Of a DNA stretch of 35,306 bases, positions 24,522 to 33,508 are shown piece after piece; the stretch's first letter is position 1; every line of letters begins with the position of its first letter. The notes below the pieces were generated by a model, which did no database searches, was not told the origin of the DNA, and was given only the letters and a program-made list of their open reading frames with translations. Source of the DNA: JAEXNA01 sp050486105 (GTDB taxonomy: Bacteria > Vulcanimicrobiota > Xenobia > Xenobiales > JADMJV01); assembly GCA_050486105.1 (NCBI GenBank), contig JBJHCR010000018.1, forward strand, positions 1 to 35,306, read 5' to 3'. A program made the position numbers and the translations under genes.

Positions 24522-25907
24522 ATGATGTACCGCTCGACGCGTGGCCACTACCGACGACTGAGCTTTTGCGATGCCGTGCTCACCGGGTTGGCCGAGGACG
24601 GGGGTCTGCTGGTGCCCGAAGCACTGCCGGATCTCTCTAATAGGTGGCCTAACTGGTTTGGACTCCCCTACCACGAACTTGCCTTCCAAGTGCTGCGAGA
24701 ATTGGCCGAAGGCTATCCGGAGGACCGTCTCAAGCACTGCTGTCAATTGGCCTATGGAGAGAGTTACGGAGCACCGGTCGCCCCTTTGAGTCAAGTCGCT
24801 GACCGCAACCTTCTTGAATTGATCCACGGTCCAACTCTGGCTTTTAAGGATGTGGCCCTGCAGCTTTTAGGCCGATTCTTCGAAGATCTTTTAGAGGAGC
24901 GCCAAGAGGACCTCAATATTGTGGCTGCCACCAGTGGAGACACCGGCAGCGCAGCCATATACGGTCTATCCGTGTGTCCGAGAGTTCGACTCTTTGTCAC
25001 TCATCCTAAGGACCGAATCGCCGACCTTCAGCGTCTGCAGATGACCACCGTGGTCCACGATAGGGTGTACAACATCGCTGTCGCGGGAAGTTTCGACGAC
25101 TGTCAGAAGATGGTGAAAGACATCTCCACCGACCTGGAGTTCAAATCCAAGTTTCGAATCGGGGCTGTCAACAGCATCAATTGGGCTCGAATTGCCGCCC
25201 AAATCGTCTACTACTTTGCCGCCTACCTTCAGAGCGAGGGGGCTCAAGACGCCGTGCCCGCAGTGTTCAGCGTTCCCACTGGAAACTTTGGCAATATCCT
25301 GGCAGGAGAGTACGCACGCAGAATGGGGCTTCCGGTGGCTTGCCTAGTGTTGGCCTCCAATCAGAACGATATCCTTCCCCGCTTTTTCGACAGCGGAACG
25401 TATCGCCGCTCGACACCTCATAGCACTGCCTCTCCAGCCATGGATATACAGATTGCCAGCAATTTCGAAAGATATCTCGACCTGGCGACCAACGGAGACT
25501 CCGACCAAGTCCGAACCTTGATGAGCGAGTTTCAAAACTCGGGCAGCCTGAGTTTGACCCCACCCACCGACGGCTCTTGGCGTGCTTACTCGTGCAGCGA
25601 CGAAGACACTCTCAAGACGGTTAAGGCTGTCTACGAAGCCTCAGGCAAGCTTCTGGACCCCCACACAGCTACGGCCTGGTGGGCCCTCGACCAGTGTTGG
25701 TCAGAGCTGCCAACCCAGGCCGGCAAAATAGTCGTGAGCACGGCCCATCCGGCAAAGTTTCCTGCCCTACTCACGGACCTTGTGGCCCCGAACGAAGGTC
25801 AATTGATTCACCCGAGACTCGAGGCCCTCAAGTCGCTGCCAGAGCGACTCTACGAACTCCCGGCAGAAACAGAAGAGCTCAAGGAATTCATTACCGGAGT
25901 CAGCTAA
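24522..25907 (+). CDS. thrC: Threonine synthase
   Basis: ThrC (461 aa) converts O-phosphohomoserine to threonine with PLP, the last step of threonine synthesis. It is the longer, E. coli/yeast-like class: MMYRSTRGHY start, EDGGLLVPE, HGPTLAFKDVALQLLG with the PLP lysine at residue 109, AATSGDTGSAAIYGL for phosphate binding, GAVNSINWARIAAQIVYYF and VPTGNFGNILAGEYA. Two ATG codons sit in tandem at 24522 and 24525; either could be used. It follows the PilZ gene and precedes the TPR gene on the same strand, with no other thr genes nearby. Confidence 0.95.
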   Translation: MMYRSTRGHYRRLSFCDAVLTGLAEDGGLLVPEALPDLSNRWPNWFGLPYHELAFQVLRELAEGYPEDRLKHCCQLAYGESYGAPVAPLSQVADRNLLELIHGPTLAFKDVALQLLGRFFEDLLEERQEDLNIVAATSGDTGSAAIYGLSVCPRVRLFVTHPKDRIADLQRLQMTTVVHDRVYNIAVAGSFDDCQKMVKDISTDLEFKSKFRIGAVNSINWARIAAQIVYYFAAYLQSEGAQDAVPAVFSVPTGNFGNILAGEYARRMGLPVACLVLASNQNDILPRFFDSGTYRRSTPHSTASPAMDIQIASNFERYLDLATNGDSDQVRTLMSEFQNSGSLSLTPPTDGSWRAYSCSDEDTLKTVKAVYEASGKLLDPHTATAWWALDQCWSELPTQAGKIVVSTAHPAKFPALLTDLVAPNEGQLIHPRLEALKSLPERLYELPAETEELKEFITGVS

Positions 25908-25962
25908 TCGGCCAACCTGGGGAGGGGGTATTCAGAAACAACGAGGAGAAGAACGTTAATCC

Positions 25963-28900
25963 ATGGACAGTTTAATCGTGCCGAATCAGGTCGAATCCCT
26001 CGAGCAACTCAAGTCGTTGATCGAGGATGGCCGCTATGATGAGGCGCTCCAGACCGTCGAGGAGCTTGTTGCAACGGACCCGCAAGCCAAGGCCTTGGCC
26101 CTGATCAAGAACTTGTTGGCTGGTCTTCAAGGGGACTCAAGTTCCGCTATTCAAGGACTTGAAGAGCTGTGCAGGCAGCCAGGATTTGCCGATGCCTTCG
26201 GCCTACCCATGCTCCTATTCCAGAGACTCCGCTCCGCCTTGTTAGATCTTCTCAAAGTCGAAGCCACCAGTGCCGGCAAAGCCGTCGAGCCGTGGAGTGA
26301 GTACTGGAGAGCTTGCCTGTACCTGAATGCCGAGAGGGTCGAACTCGACGCCCTAAAGGGTCTTTTGATCTGCTCGCCAGAAGATGACGCAGCTTGTCTG
26401 CGCTTGGCGAAACTTCTCCAGCAGAGACCGACCGACGAAGCCATTACCTTTCTTGAGGTTTTGCTGGATTCTCAGCCTGATGCCTGTCGCCTCCGAACCC
26501 TTCTGGCAGGTTACCTACAGCAGAAAAACAAGACAGCTTTAGCCTTGCGTCATCTCAAACAAGCTGTCGAGGCTAATCCCAAGGCCCCCGAGCCACATTT
26601 AGAGTTGGCTCGCATCTTTGTACAACAGACTCGCTACGAGGAGGCCGAAAAAGAACTTGAAAAAGTCTTGACCGAGCAGGGGAAACCTAACCCGGATGCT
26701 CTAGCGCTTCTCGCTACTTGCCAACGGTCGACCTACCGTTACGACGACGCCTTGAAGACCCTGATCAAGGCTTTGCAGACCGACCCAGACAAGTTCACCA
26801 AGTGGAGCGAACTTCGGGAACTTTCGGAAGCCCTGGGACAAGGACAGAACTTGAACCGTTACCTTGAGACGGTTCTTGAGAATTTTCCCAACTCTCCCGC
26901 ATTGCGTGGTCGGCTTGCCAACCTCAAGGCGGAGGCAGGGGACCCGCTCGGTGCCCTAGAGATCATTGAGCCCAGCGGAGCCTTGCAAGACCCTGCTCGG
27001 GCTCCAGCCTTGGCTCGCTCGGCCGCCAAGCTGCTGCTCGAGCTCAATGACTCCAACCGGGCTGCATCCATACTTGAAACCCTACGAAGCCTTGAGCCTG
27101 GGGAGGCTGAACTCGATTTGCTTCTCGGTGAACCCTACCTTATGACCAAAAGGGGACAGGAGGCTGAACAACTTTTTTCCAATCTGGCGAGGAATCATCC
27201 CAACGAACGGAAGATTCAGATCGCCTGGGGCCGAAGCCTAGTGAGCATCGGTCAACACGAGAAGGCCTTCCGGACCTTCAATCTGGCCTCCAGGCTCGAC
27301 CCCAACGATCCTGAGTCCTTAGATGAGCAAGCCCTGGCTCTGCTGGAACTCGATCGTCTCGATGAAGCCGCAGACCTACTCAAAGAGAGCGCCAAGAAGA
27401 GCGATACCGCCCGATCGCTCACCCTTTACGCTCTGGGATTGGTTTACGAGAGAAGAAATCTCCTCGATATCGGCCGAGATTTCTATCGTCAAGCTCTGGG
27501 TCGACCTAATTATCGGCCAGAGGTCGTGAAGTGCTGGCTCAGAGCTTCAAAAGACCTAGCCGGAACCGAAACTGAGCTTTTTGAAATCCTTGCAGGTTTC
27601 GGCTCGGCATACGCTCAGGCGAAGCTATATTTGGATCTGCTCAACGCCGTCTTCCTGAATAAGAATTTGGCAGCCAAAGGTCGGGAACTCTGTTTGTCCG
27701 TTCGACCGAAACTCGTCGCCGACTTGAGTCAAACTCCGTACGGAGCCTTCTTGCTTAAACAAGAGAAGAAATTGCTCGGGGACATCGCTGGAACAGCCGA
27801 GAGCTACGGAGAACTCGAACTGGCCAGAGAGGTCCTCCGCTACGGAATCAACACCGAAGACGGGGAACTTCAGAAGTGGTGTTCCGATGGCCTTGAGCGG
27901 CTTGATTCTCGAGAGAGTCAGTTAAAGTTGGGTCCTCCGGAAACACCGGTGGCTTCAACGGAAATTTCGACTGAAGCCCCGACAGAGGAAGTCCCGGTTG
28001 AGTCCGAGGAAGACCCCTTGCTTTCACTTCTGTCCACGACTCTGCCAACCGAGGAGTCCGAAGCGACCTTGCCCGAAAGCGGTGCACCCGCCTCGGGAGA
28101 GACCGCCCAGGTGAACCGGGATTCTGAGACGGCAGACCTTGAACCGACGGCACCTATCGAGGTTGAACTCGAAGAAGCGGCCAATTCTGACATGGAACCG
28201 GAAGCTGAAGAGGATGAACTCAGTTCTCTATTGGACTCGACTCTTTTCCCCTCGGAAGATTACCCGGCAATCGAGGGAGCACCCCCGCCAACTGAGCCCG
28301 AGAAATCCCTGATCCAGCCAGAGCAAACCGACGGTTCAGTGGCCGAAGTTCCCCCACCGGACTCAGGACCGCTCGAGGATCCTCAAACGGAGCTTTCAGT
28401 AAAGGACGCTGCTAACGAAATTGAACCGGTGGTGAGCCTTGAACCGACAAGAATTTCGTCCGACCCTGTCGAGGCAGATCATCCTGAGGTCGCAGCTGCA
28501 GAATCGAGCCCAGCGACAGAACCCGAATCACCTACCGAACCTGGAAAGGAACTTTTGGACATACCTATGGCCGTAGATTTTGAGCCTTCAACTCGCCGTC
28601 AACTACATTTTTATGAGGCCCAAGCCAAAGCCTCGGCTGGCCTGCTCAATCCTGAAACCCTGGCCCATTTGCTGTTGCAGAGCAGCCGCGGCTCCGAGCC
28701 ACTCGATCCAGCTACGGAAGATCGAGGTGCAGAGTCTCACGGAACAATGGTGAAGGCCCTTTTGCGAACTGCTGAAGAGTTGGCGGATCTCGGAGAATAT
28801 CGCGGCGGCAACAGCCTGCTGAAAACGGCCTTGATGTACGCTCCGTTCGATTCAGGCGTCCTATCGGCTCTCATCGATCTCCAATGCCGCTGGGCTGATT

Positions 28901-29910
28901 GGCTTTGCCAACGGAACGAATACGCTCAGGCCGTCGGCCTGTTGCGAGAAGCGCTGCAGCGCAACCCAGACTCGTACCTGGCTCAGGAACATCTCGAAGC
29001 CATCTATGTGAAATGGATGGACTGGTCCGACGAAAACGGAGACCACGCAGCCAAGAATCTGCTCGCTCTCTATCTCACGGAAGAAAAGGCTAGCGTAGAA
29101 ACCCTCCAGGCCCAGTGGGAGGAGCGCCAACGTCAAGCCGCCGAGGAAGAAGCCGCGAGATTGAAGGCCGCAGCCGAGGCCAGAATGGCCCCTCCCACCC
29201 CCGAGCCAGCTCCGGTCAAAGCTCAAGGGGAGCCCGAGGTGGAAGCGAACGCCGTCGAACAGCCGGACGAAGCCCCGGAGCCCGAGGTTGACGCATCTCC
29301 CCAGGCTCTGTCGGCCACACCCCCGACATCCGTACCGCCCGAGCCGAAAGCTGAAACCTCCGAGCAGCCGACCGTTGCTCCTGAGCCGGTGGAGGCACCC
29401 CCTTCCGAGGAGATCGAACCCGAATCTCAAGAGAACGCCGAATCACCGAGCGCTACTCAAGAAGCCGTCTCCACGGAAGTTCAGGTGGAAGAGACCCAGG
29501 CTTCTCAGGCCACAGTGGCAGTTCCAGAAACCTCTCCAGAGCCGGTGACCGAAGAGCCCGCCACTGAATCGGCCGAAGCCGACGATCCGCTTGCCAAACT
29601 AGAGGCCGATCCCAACAACAGCGAGCTTGCCGAACAACTGTTCGCAGACCACGCCGACACCATACGTGACCTGATCAGCAGGCTTCGAGAAAAAGCTGGG
29701 CAGTCCGCAGAACCGATTTGGTTGCTCTTGTTGGCCCGAGCCTTCCGCAAGAGTGGGTCGGAAACCATGGCTGTTATTCAGTACCAAAAGTATCTGAAGG
29801 TCGCCCCGTCAGCAGAAGTCTACGAAGAACTCGCAGTGACCTACGAAGAGATCGGCAAGGCCGAGTTTGCCGAGATGACCCGCAAGAAGGCTCAGCGAGC
29901 TTTCGGATAG
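25963..29910 (+). CDS. Very large TPR protein with acidic disordered linkers
   Basis: A 1315-aa protein with no signal peptide or membrane helix. Residues 1-640 are a solenoid of TPR-like helix pairs (YDEALQTVEELVATDP, TALALRHLKQAVEANPKAPEPHLELARIF, HEKAFRTFNLASRLDPNDPESLDEQALALLEL). Residues about 665-860 are Glu/Pro/Ser/Thr-rich and presumably unfolded. A second TPR block at about 870-1060 is followed by another Glu/Pro/Ala-rich linker to about 1210. A last TPR-like block ends the protein. ATG 25963 follows GAGGAGAAG. The likely role is a multi-site interaction scaffold; the partners are not indicated by its neighbours (thrC before, dus after). Confidence 0.88.
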   Translation: MDSLIVPNQVESLEQLKSLIEDGRYDEALQTVEELVATDPQAKALALIKNLLAGLQGDSSSAIQGLEELCRQPGFADAFGLPMLLFQRLRSALLDLLKVEATSAGKAVEPWSEYWRACLYLNAERVELDALKGLLICSPEDDAACLRLAKLLQQRPTDEAITFLEVLLDSQPDACRLRTLLAGYLQQKNKTALALRHLKQAVEANPKAPEPHLELARIFVQQTRYEEAEKELEKVLTEQGKPNPDALALLATCQRSTYRYDDALKTLIKALQTDPDKFTKWSELRELSEALGQGQNLNRYLETVLENFPNSPALRGRLANLKAEAGDPLGALEIIEPSGALQDPARAPALARSAAKLLLELNDSNRAASILETLRSLEPGEAELDLLLGEPYLMTKRGQEAEQLFSNLARNHPNERKIQIAWGRSLVSIGQHEKAFRTFNLASRLDPNDPESLDEQALALLELDRLDEAADLLKESAKKSDTARSLTLYALGLVYERRNLLDIGRDFYRQALGRPNYRPEVVKCWLRASKDLAGTETELFEILAGFGSAYAQAKLYLDLLNAVFLNKNLAAKGRELCLSVRPKLVADLSQTPYGAFLLKQEKKLLGDIAGTAESYGELELAREVLRYGINTEDGELQKWCSDGLERLDSRESQLKLGPPETPVASTEISTEAPTEEVPVESEEDPLLSLLSTTLPTEESEATLPESGAPASGETAQVNRDSETADLEPTAPIEVELEEAANSDMEPEAEEDELSSLLDSTLFPSEDYPAIEGAPPPTEPEKSLIQPEQTDGSVAEVPPPDSGPLEDPQTELSVKDAANEIEPVVSLEPTRISSDPVEADHPEVAAAESSPATEPESPTEPGKELLDIPMAVDFEPSTRRQLHFYEAQAKASAGLLNPETLAHLLLQSSRGSEPLDPATEDRGAESHGTMVKALLRTAEELADLGEYRGGNSLLKTALMYAPFDSGVLSALIDLQCRWADWLCQRNEYAQAVGLLREALQRNPDSYLAQEHLEAIYVKWMDWSDENGDHAAKNLLALYLTEEKASVETLQAQWEERQRQAAEEEAARLKAAAEARMAPPTPEPAPVKAQGEPEVEANAVEQPDEAPEPEVDASPQALSATPPTSVPPEPKAETSEQPTVAPEPVEAPPSEEIEPESQENAESPSATQEAVSTEVQVEETQASQATVAVPETSPEPVTEEPATESAEADDPLAKLEADPNNSELAEQLFADHADTIRDLISRLREKAGQSAEPIWLLLLARAFRKSGSETMAVIQYQKYLKVAPSAEVYEELAVTYEEIGKAEFAEMTRKKAQRAFG

Positions 29911-30010
29911 CGCGTCCAAGCTTCACCGAACTAGCTGCGGTGAGCCTGTACAGGCCTCCGCAGAGCCGGTTGACAGGGAAACGTTCCCGACCACAGAGAG
30001 GATTCCTGAG

Positions 30011-31090
30011 TTGACTTATTGCTCAACGGTATATGGCCGTTTCCCTTTGGCCCCACTGACCAAAGGGGGAAACCTGCCCTTCAGGCGTCTGTGCCGGGAT
30101 TTCGGGACTACAGCAACCTGTTCAGAGATGATCTACGCCCGGCAGTTGGTCAAAGGAGAGCGAAAAGAGCTTGCCCTCTTGAGGCATCATCCCACTGAGA
30201 CCAATTTCGGAGCCCAGTTGGCCACCAGAGATCCCAAGGAGGCCGCTGAGGCCTGTCGGATGGTTCAAGATGCTGGGGTCCGCTTCATCGACCTCAATTG
30301 TGGTTGCCCGATCCACGACGCGGTGAAGAGGGGAATGGGCTCACGTCTGCTGCAGAAACCCAATCGCCTCCACGAACTGCTCAAAGCCATGGTCCAGGCA
30401 AGCCAAGTCCCAGTGACCGTAAAGCTCCGATTGGGTTATTCCGAAAACAAGATTACCATAGCCGAGACGACTCGCGCCGCCGTGGAAGCGGGAGTTGCCG
30501 GAATCACTATCCACGGAAGGACTCGAGAGCAGCGCTACTCTAGGGCTGCAGACTGGGCGACGATCGCCGAGATGGCCGAGACTTGCCCGGTTCCGGTCTG
30601 GGGCAACGGAGATGTCTTGACCCCTTTTGAAGCCCAACAGCGTCTAGACAAGCAGGCGATCAGCGGAGCCATGATTGCTCGAGGAGCCTTAGTAAAACCC
30701 TGGATTTTCCAAGAACTGCTCGAGGGCCGAGAGTGGCTTCCAAGTCCCGAGGAACAGTGGGACATCCTTCTTCGCTTTGTGGAGTACCTCAAAGAGCATT
30801 TTGGCCATGACGAACTTGGGCAACGAAGAGGGTGTCACTTTCTAAGTTGGCACCTAGACTGGTTCTCTCGATATCGCCCTCTGCCAGAGCAAGATTGGTA
30901 CCATGCAAGCTTGGAACACCCCCTACTTCAAACCAGAATCCTTGGGGAGCCGCAGCTGAAAATCCCAGAAAAAGCCGAACAGCAGCAAAGAGAGGAACTG
31001 GCCGAACGTATGTGGGAAGGGAAAGACCCCGACGCCCTTTACCGAAAGCTATGTTCTCTGGCCAGGGGAGTGGTGTCCTCAGGCCGATAG
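30011..31090 (+). CDS. tRNA-dihydrouridine synthase, Dus3-like
   Basis: A 359-aa flavoenzyme that reduces uridine to dihydrouridine in tRNA. The TIM-barrel motifs are present: APLTKGGNLPFRRLC, FIDLNCGCPIHDAVKRGMGS with the catalytic Cys99, VTVKLRLGYSEN, ITIHGRTREQRYS, VWGNGDVLTPFEAQ and GAMIARGALVKPWIFQE. Several of these read more like eukaryotic Dus3 than like bacterial DusA, DusB or DusC, but the Dus3 zinc-finger N-terminus is absent. The start is TTG 30011, with GAGAGG 9 nt before it and no other start until residue 40. The 3' end overlaps the convergent methyltransferase gene by 52 bp. Confidence 0.92.
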   Translation: MTYCSTVYGRFPLAPLTKGGNLPFRRLCRDFGTTATCSEMIYARQLVKGERKELALLRHHPTETNFGAQLATRDPKEAAEACRMVQDAGVRFIDLNCGCPIHDAVKRGMGSRLLQKPNRLHELLKAMVQASQVPVTVKLRLGYSENKITIAETTRAAVEAGVAGITIHGRTREQRYSRAADWATIAEMAETCPVPVWGNGDVLTPFEAQQRLDKQAISGAMIARGALVKPWIFQELLEGREWLPSPEEQWDILLRFVEYLKEHFGHDELGQRRGCHFLSWHLDWFSRYRPLPEQDWYHASLEHPLLQTRILGEPQLKIPEKAEQQQREELAERMWEGKDPDALYRKLCSLARGVVSSGR

Positions 31091-31818
31091 GTGCGTGCGA
31101 GCACCAACATCTCGGGATGCAGACGCTCCTTCAGTCGATGGGAAACGAATGAGCGCTCACGGTCCACCGCTAGAGGGGTGATGGGGTCGGCTGCAGGCAA
31201 CCAACGATAATCCATCATGATGAAGCCGGCCATTCCCAGAAATCTCTGCAACCGTTCTGGAGTGAAGCTGTGCCGAATCGGCACGTTCTCCGGCTCTCGA
31301 CCCCAGCGATAGACCGCTCTGGTCAGACCGAAGCCAAACTCCGAGGCCAAGGTGTTCGGTACCGATAGCAGCAGGAGCCCTCCGGGCTTGAGCCTCCTAC
31401 CCATTCGGACCAACTCTTTACCAGCTCGCTCTTGGTACTCCAAATAGGCCAGACACAAAACCGCGTCAAAGGCTCTTCTAGGGAGAAGCTTCTCTTCGAA
31501 TGGTTGGTGAATCCAATGGACGGCAGCCCCGGTTTGCTCAGCATCACGGGTCATCTCCTCGATTAGGTCCACGGCGGTAACCTTATAACCCCAGTTGCTT
31601 AGAGCTACCGCACCACGACCGGGACCACACCCGAGATCTAAAATTGCGGAGCCGGGAACAAGATGGTATCGCAAAGTGGCCAAAGCCAAAGCCAAGCGAT
31701 TTCGCAACCTCTTTTGCCTTGAGTTTGGAATAGGGCAGGTGTATGCTAGGTTCAAGTCCTTGGCCTGCCCTCGGAAATGTTCTAAGTTGAGTTCAAGGCG
31801 GCGTTTGTCGCTGACCAT
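31039..31818 (-). CDS. Class I SAM-dependent methyltransferase
   Basis: A 259-aa protein with a Rossmann methyltransferase fold: motif I AILDLGCGPGRGAVAL, motif II VTAVDLIEEM, motif IV FDAVLCLAYLEY and RRLKPGGLLLLSVPN. It is most like UbiE/UbiG-type small-molecule methyltransferases; the substrate is unknown. ATG 31818 is chosen (MVSDKRRLELNLEHF), but the frame is open to ATG 31875 and neither start has a good ribosome site. It diverges from the sigma factor gene and overlaps dus by 52 bp at the 3' end. Confidence 0.88.
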   Translation of the reverse strand: MVSDKRRLELNLEHFRGQAKDLNLAYTCPIPNSRQKRLRNRLALALATLRYHLVPGSAILDLGCGPGRGAVALSNWGYKVTAVDLIEEMTRDAEQTGAAVHWIHQPFEEKLLPRRAFDAVLCLAYLEYQERAGKELVRMGRRLKPGGLLLLSVPNTLASEFGFGLTRAVYRWGREPENVPIRHSFTPERLQRFLGMAGFIMMDYRWLPAADPITPLAVDRERSFVSHRLKERLHPEMLVLARTYRPEDTTPLAREHSFR

Positions 31819-31941
31819 AAAGAAAGGTTTTCTTGCTCCAAGAGGAACTCCTGGTCTTCGGTATCCTGAGATCATCTATGGTTTTTCCAGCTCTCACAAG
31901 GAGATCTGGCTTCGGGTCCAAAAAGCAGGCCTCGTTATTGT

Positions 31942-32535
31942 ATGCGCCCAGAATCGTCTTACACACGCTTGAGTGAATCCCTGAATCAGAGCCAGCCAGT
32001 AACTGACGACCAGCTGGTTCTGGAGTACCTCGAAGGTCGAATCGACGCCTTTGAAGAGCTCTATGATCGCTATTCGCGTCGCCTTTTGTACTTCTTGAAC
32101 TGCGAGGTTGGCTCAGCTTGGGCCGAAGACCTCCTCCAAGAGACCTTCTCAAGATTGTTGACCTCCCTGGATCGTTATCGACCTAGCGGAAAATTTTCTG
32201 CCTATGTCTATCAGATCGCTCGGAACCTAGCACGGGATCGACAACGCCGACTTTACCGAGACATGCCCATCGCCGACCTGGAAAGCCAACACCCGGACCT
32301 GGTGGACCATCTGGAGTATCGCTTAGACACGGCTTGGGTTCGAAATGCCCTCAAGAACTTGTCTGCAGAGCAGCGTGAAGTGGTCCTCCTCCGAGAGTAT
32401 GCTGGACTTTCGTTCAAAGAGATCGCCCAAGTCATCGAACGGCCCATCGGCACTGTTCTCTCTCAGATGCACCGGGCTCTCAAGACCCTACGACAACAAC
32501 TTACCGGACCCGATTGCCCTCAGGGTAACAATTGA
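31942..32535 (+). CDS. ECF-type RNA polymerase sigma factor
   Basis: A 197-aa sigma-70 family factor of extracytoplasmic-function type. Region 2 is at about residues 25-95 (AFEELYDRYSRRLLYFL, WAEDLLQETFSRLL and YVYQIARNLARDRQRR). Region 4 is at about 130-185 (LSAEQREVVLLREYAGLSFKEIAQVIERPIGTV, cut here into its HTH core LSFKEIAQVIERPIGTV). There is no region 3. No anti-sigma factor is adjacent. A TerB-like gene follows after 36 nt, apparently in the same operon. Confidence 0.94.
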   Translation: MRPESSYTRLSESLNQSQPVTDDQLVLEYLEGRIDAFEELYDRYSRRLLYFLNCEVGSAWAEDLLQETFSRLLTSLDRYRPSGKFSAYVYQIARNLARDRQRRLYRDMPIADLESQHPDLVDHLEYRLDTAWVRNALKNLSAEQREVVLLREYAGLSFKEIAQVIERPIGTVLSQMHRALKTLRQQLTGPDCPQGNN

Positions 32536-32571
32536 GTTCTCGCATCACCGAACCAAGAAATAGGAGTCTCC

Positions 32572-32994
32572 GTGGATAACACCTTCCAAGAAATATTAAA
32601 GGGCCTAATTGAAGTGGCCTGGGCTGACGGACGAATCAGTCCGGAAGAGCGAACTCTGCTAGCCAACATGCTCTCCGAGTTGGCCGAGAACGAAGGCTTG
32701 CCTCCCGAAGAGATAGCCAAGCTCGTCGCCCTAGTGGAGGAGGCCCCCGATCTGGCAAAAGTTTCCGAAGCCCGCGAACGCAAAGCCGATCTGCAGAATC
32801 TCGAGCTCGACCAAGAAGGTCGGGAAAACGTCATGCGAGCTCTCATGGCCATGAGCTTCATTGACGGTGTGCTCTCCTTCACCGAATACGAAAAACTCGA
32901 GCGCTTCAGCAAGCAGATGAAGATCGACGCCGATCGCATGGAGACACTTCGCCAGGAAGCCGTCGCTGCCGTCAAGGAACTCGAAGGTCGCTAA
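32572..32994 (+). CDS. TerB-like protein
   Basis: This 140-aa cytoplasmic helical protein has the two acidic loops of the TerB/tellurite-resistance fold: VAWADGRISPEERTLL and MSFIDGVLSFTEYEKL, each with the D-G-x-[IL]-[ST] turn that binds divalent metal in this family. GTG 32572 follows AGGAG. It is downstream of the ECF sigma gene with a 36-nt gap. A role in envelope or stress signalling is a family-level inference. Confidence 0.85.
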   Translation: MDNTFQEILKGLIEVAWADGRISPEERTLLANMLSELAENEGLPPEEIAKLVALVEEAPDLAKVSEARERKADLQNLELDQEGRENVMRALMAMSFIDGVLSFTEYEKLERFSKQMKIDADRMETLRQEAVAAVKELEGR

Positions 32995-33135
32995 GAGCCT
33001 CGGCGACCGCTTCAAGGTTCAACGCGACTCCGGGTAATTACCCAGCGGGAGCTAGCTCATCCGCTAGGCTCCGATTCTCGGGATCCATCCAAAGTTGGTG
33101 AAGACCGCTCCCAACGTAGCGACGTCTCGAAACGA

Positions 33136-33334
33136 TTGTCAGGGTCGGGTGACCACCCGCGGGGTGGTGACTGGTGTGTAAGTCTTAGCGCCTTCGGCTT
33201 TAGGAGGGATGAGCGGCTCGGGTGCCTTATGGGCGTTCTACCTGCATAAGCGAGACACGACAACCCCAGACGGGATGTACCTGGGCTCAAGCGGGGTACA
33301 GAATCCTAAGGCGAGCGCTTTAGGTCCCTGCCAA
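33136..33334 (+). repeat. Fold-back intergenic element, copy 5 (199 bp)
   Basis: The arms TTGTCAGGGTC (33136-33146) and GTCCCTGCCAA (33324-33334) are complementary at 9 of 11 positions, the weakest of the family. CGAGACACGACAACC (33251-33265) lies 115 nt from the left end, matching copies 2 and 3 (108 and 110). A segment at 33180-33207 aligns with the GACTTCG region of the others. A strong local hairpin (GACCACCCGCGGGGTGGTGAC, middle bases unpaired) at about 33151-33171 is specific to this copy. It sits between the TerB-like gene and the collagen-like gene. The rest of 32995-33508 holds only the terminator at 33453-33490. Confidence 0.6.
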
Positions 33335-33452
33335 GTCTTGATCTTGGTTCCGACGTGGTCTGGCGTATGGCTCCTTCCAAAGCTGTGTAGGCCTGGTCGG
33401 TTATCCTTCTCACAATCGTGGCTTCCCTTGTCACGGCTTTGAACGAGACATG

Positions 33453-33490
33453 AAAAAAGGGCAGTCTCCACATAGACGCGGAGCCTGCCC
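33453..33490 (-). terminator. Rho-independent terminator of the collagen-like gene
   Basis: On the minus strand, GGGCAGGCTCCGC and GTGGAGACTGCCC pair almost completely around a short loop and are followed by a T-run (CTTTTTTC). It begins 18 nt after the stop codon of the collagen-like lipoprotein gene. Confidence 0.8.
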
Positions 33491-33508
33491 TCGATGTCGA
33501 TTTGGAAT

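Noticed and set aside
33057..33290. Open frame of 77 codons on the minus strand
   Set aside because: It lies inside the fold-back element at 33136-33334 and its flank; the peptide resemblance to 18436-18759 is explained by the repeat.
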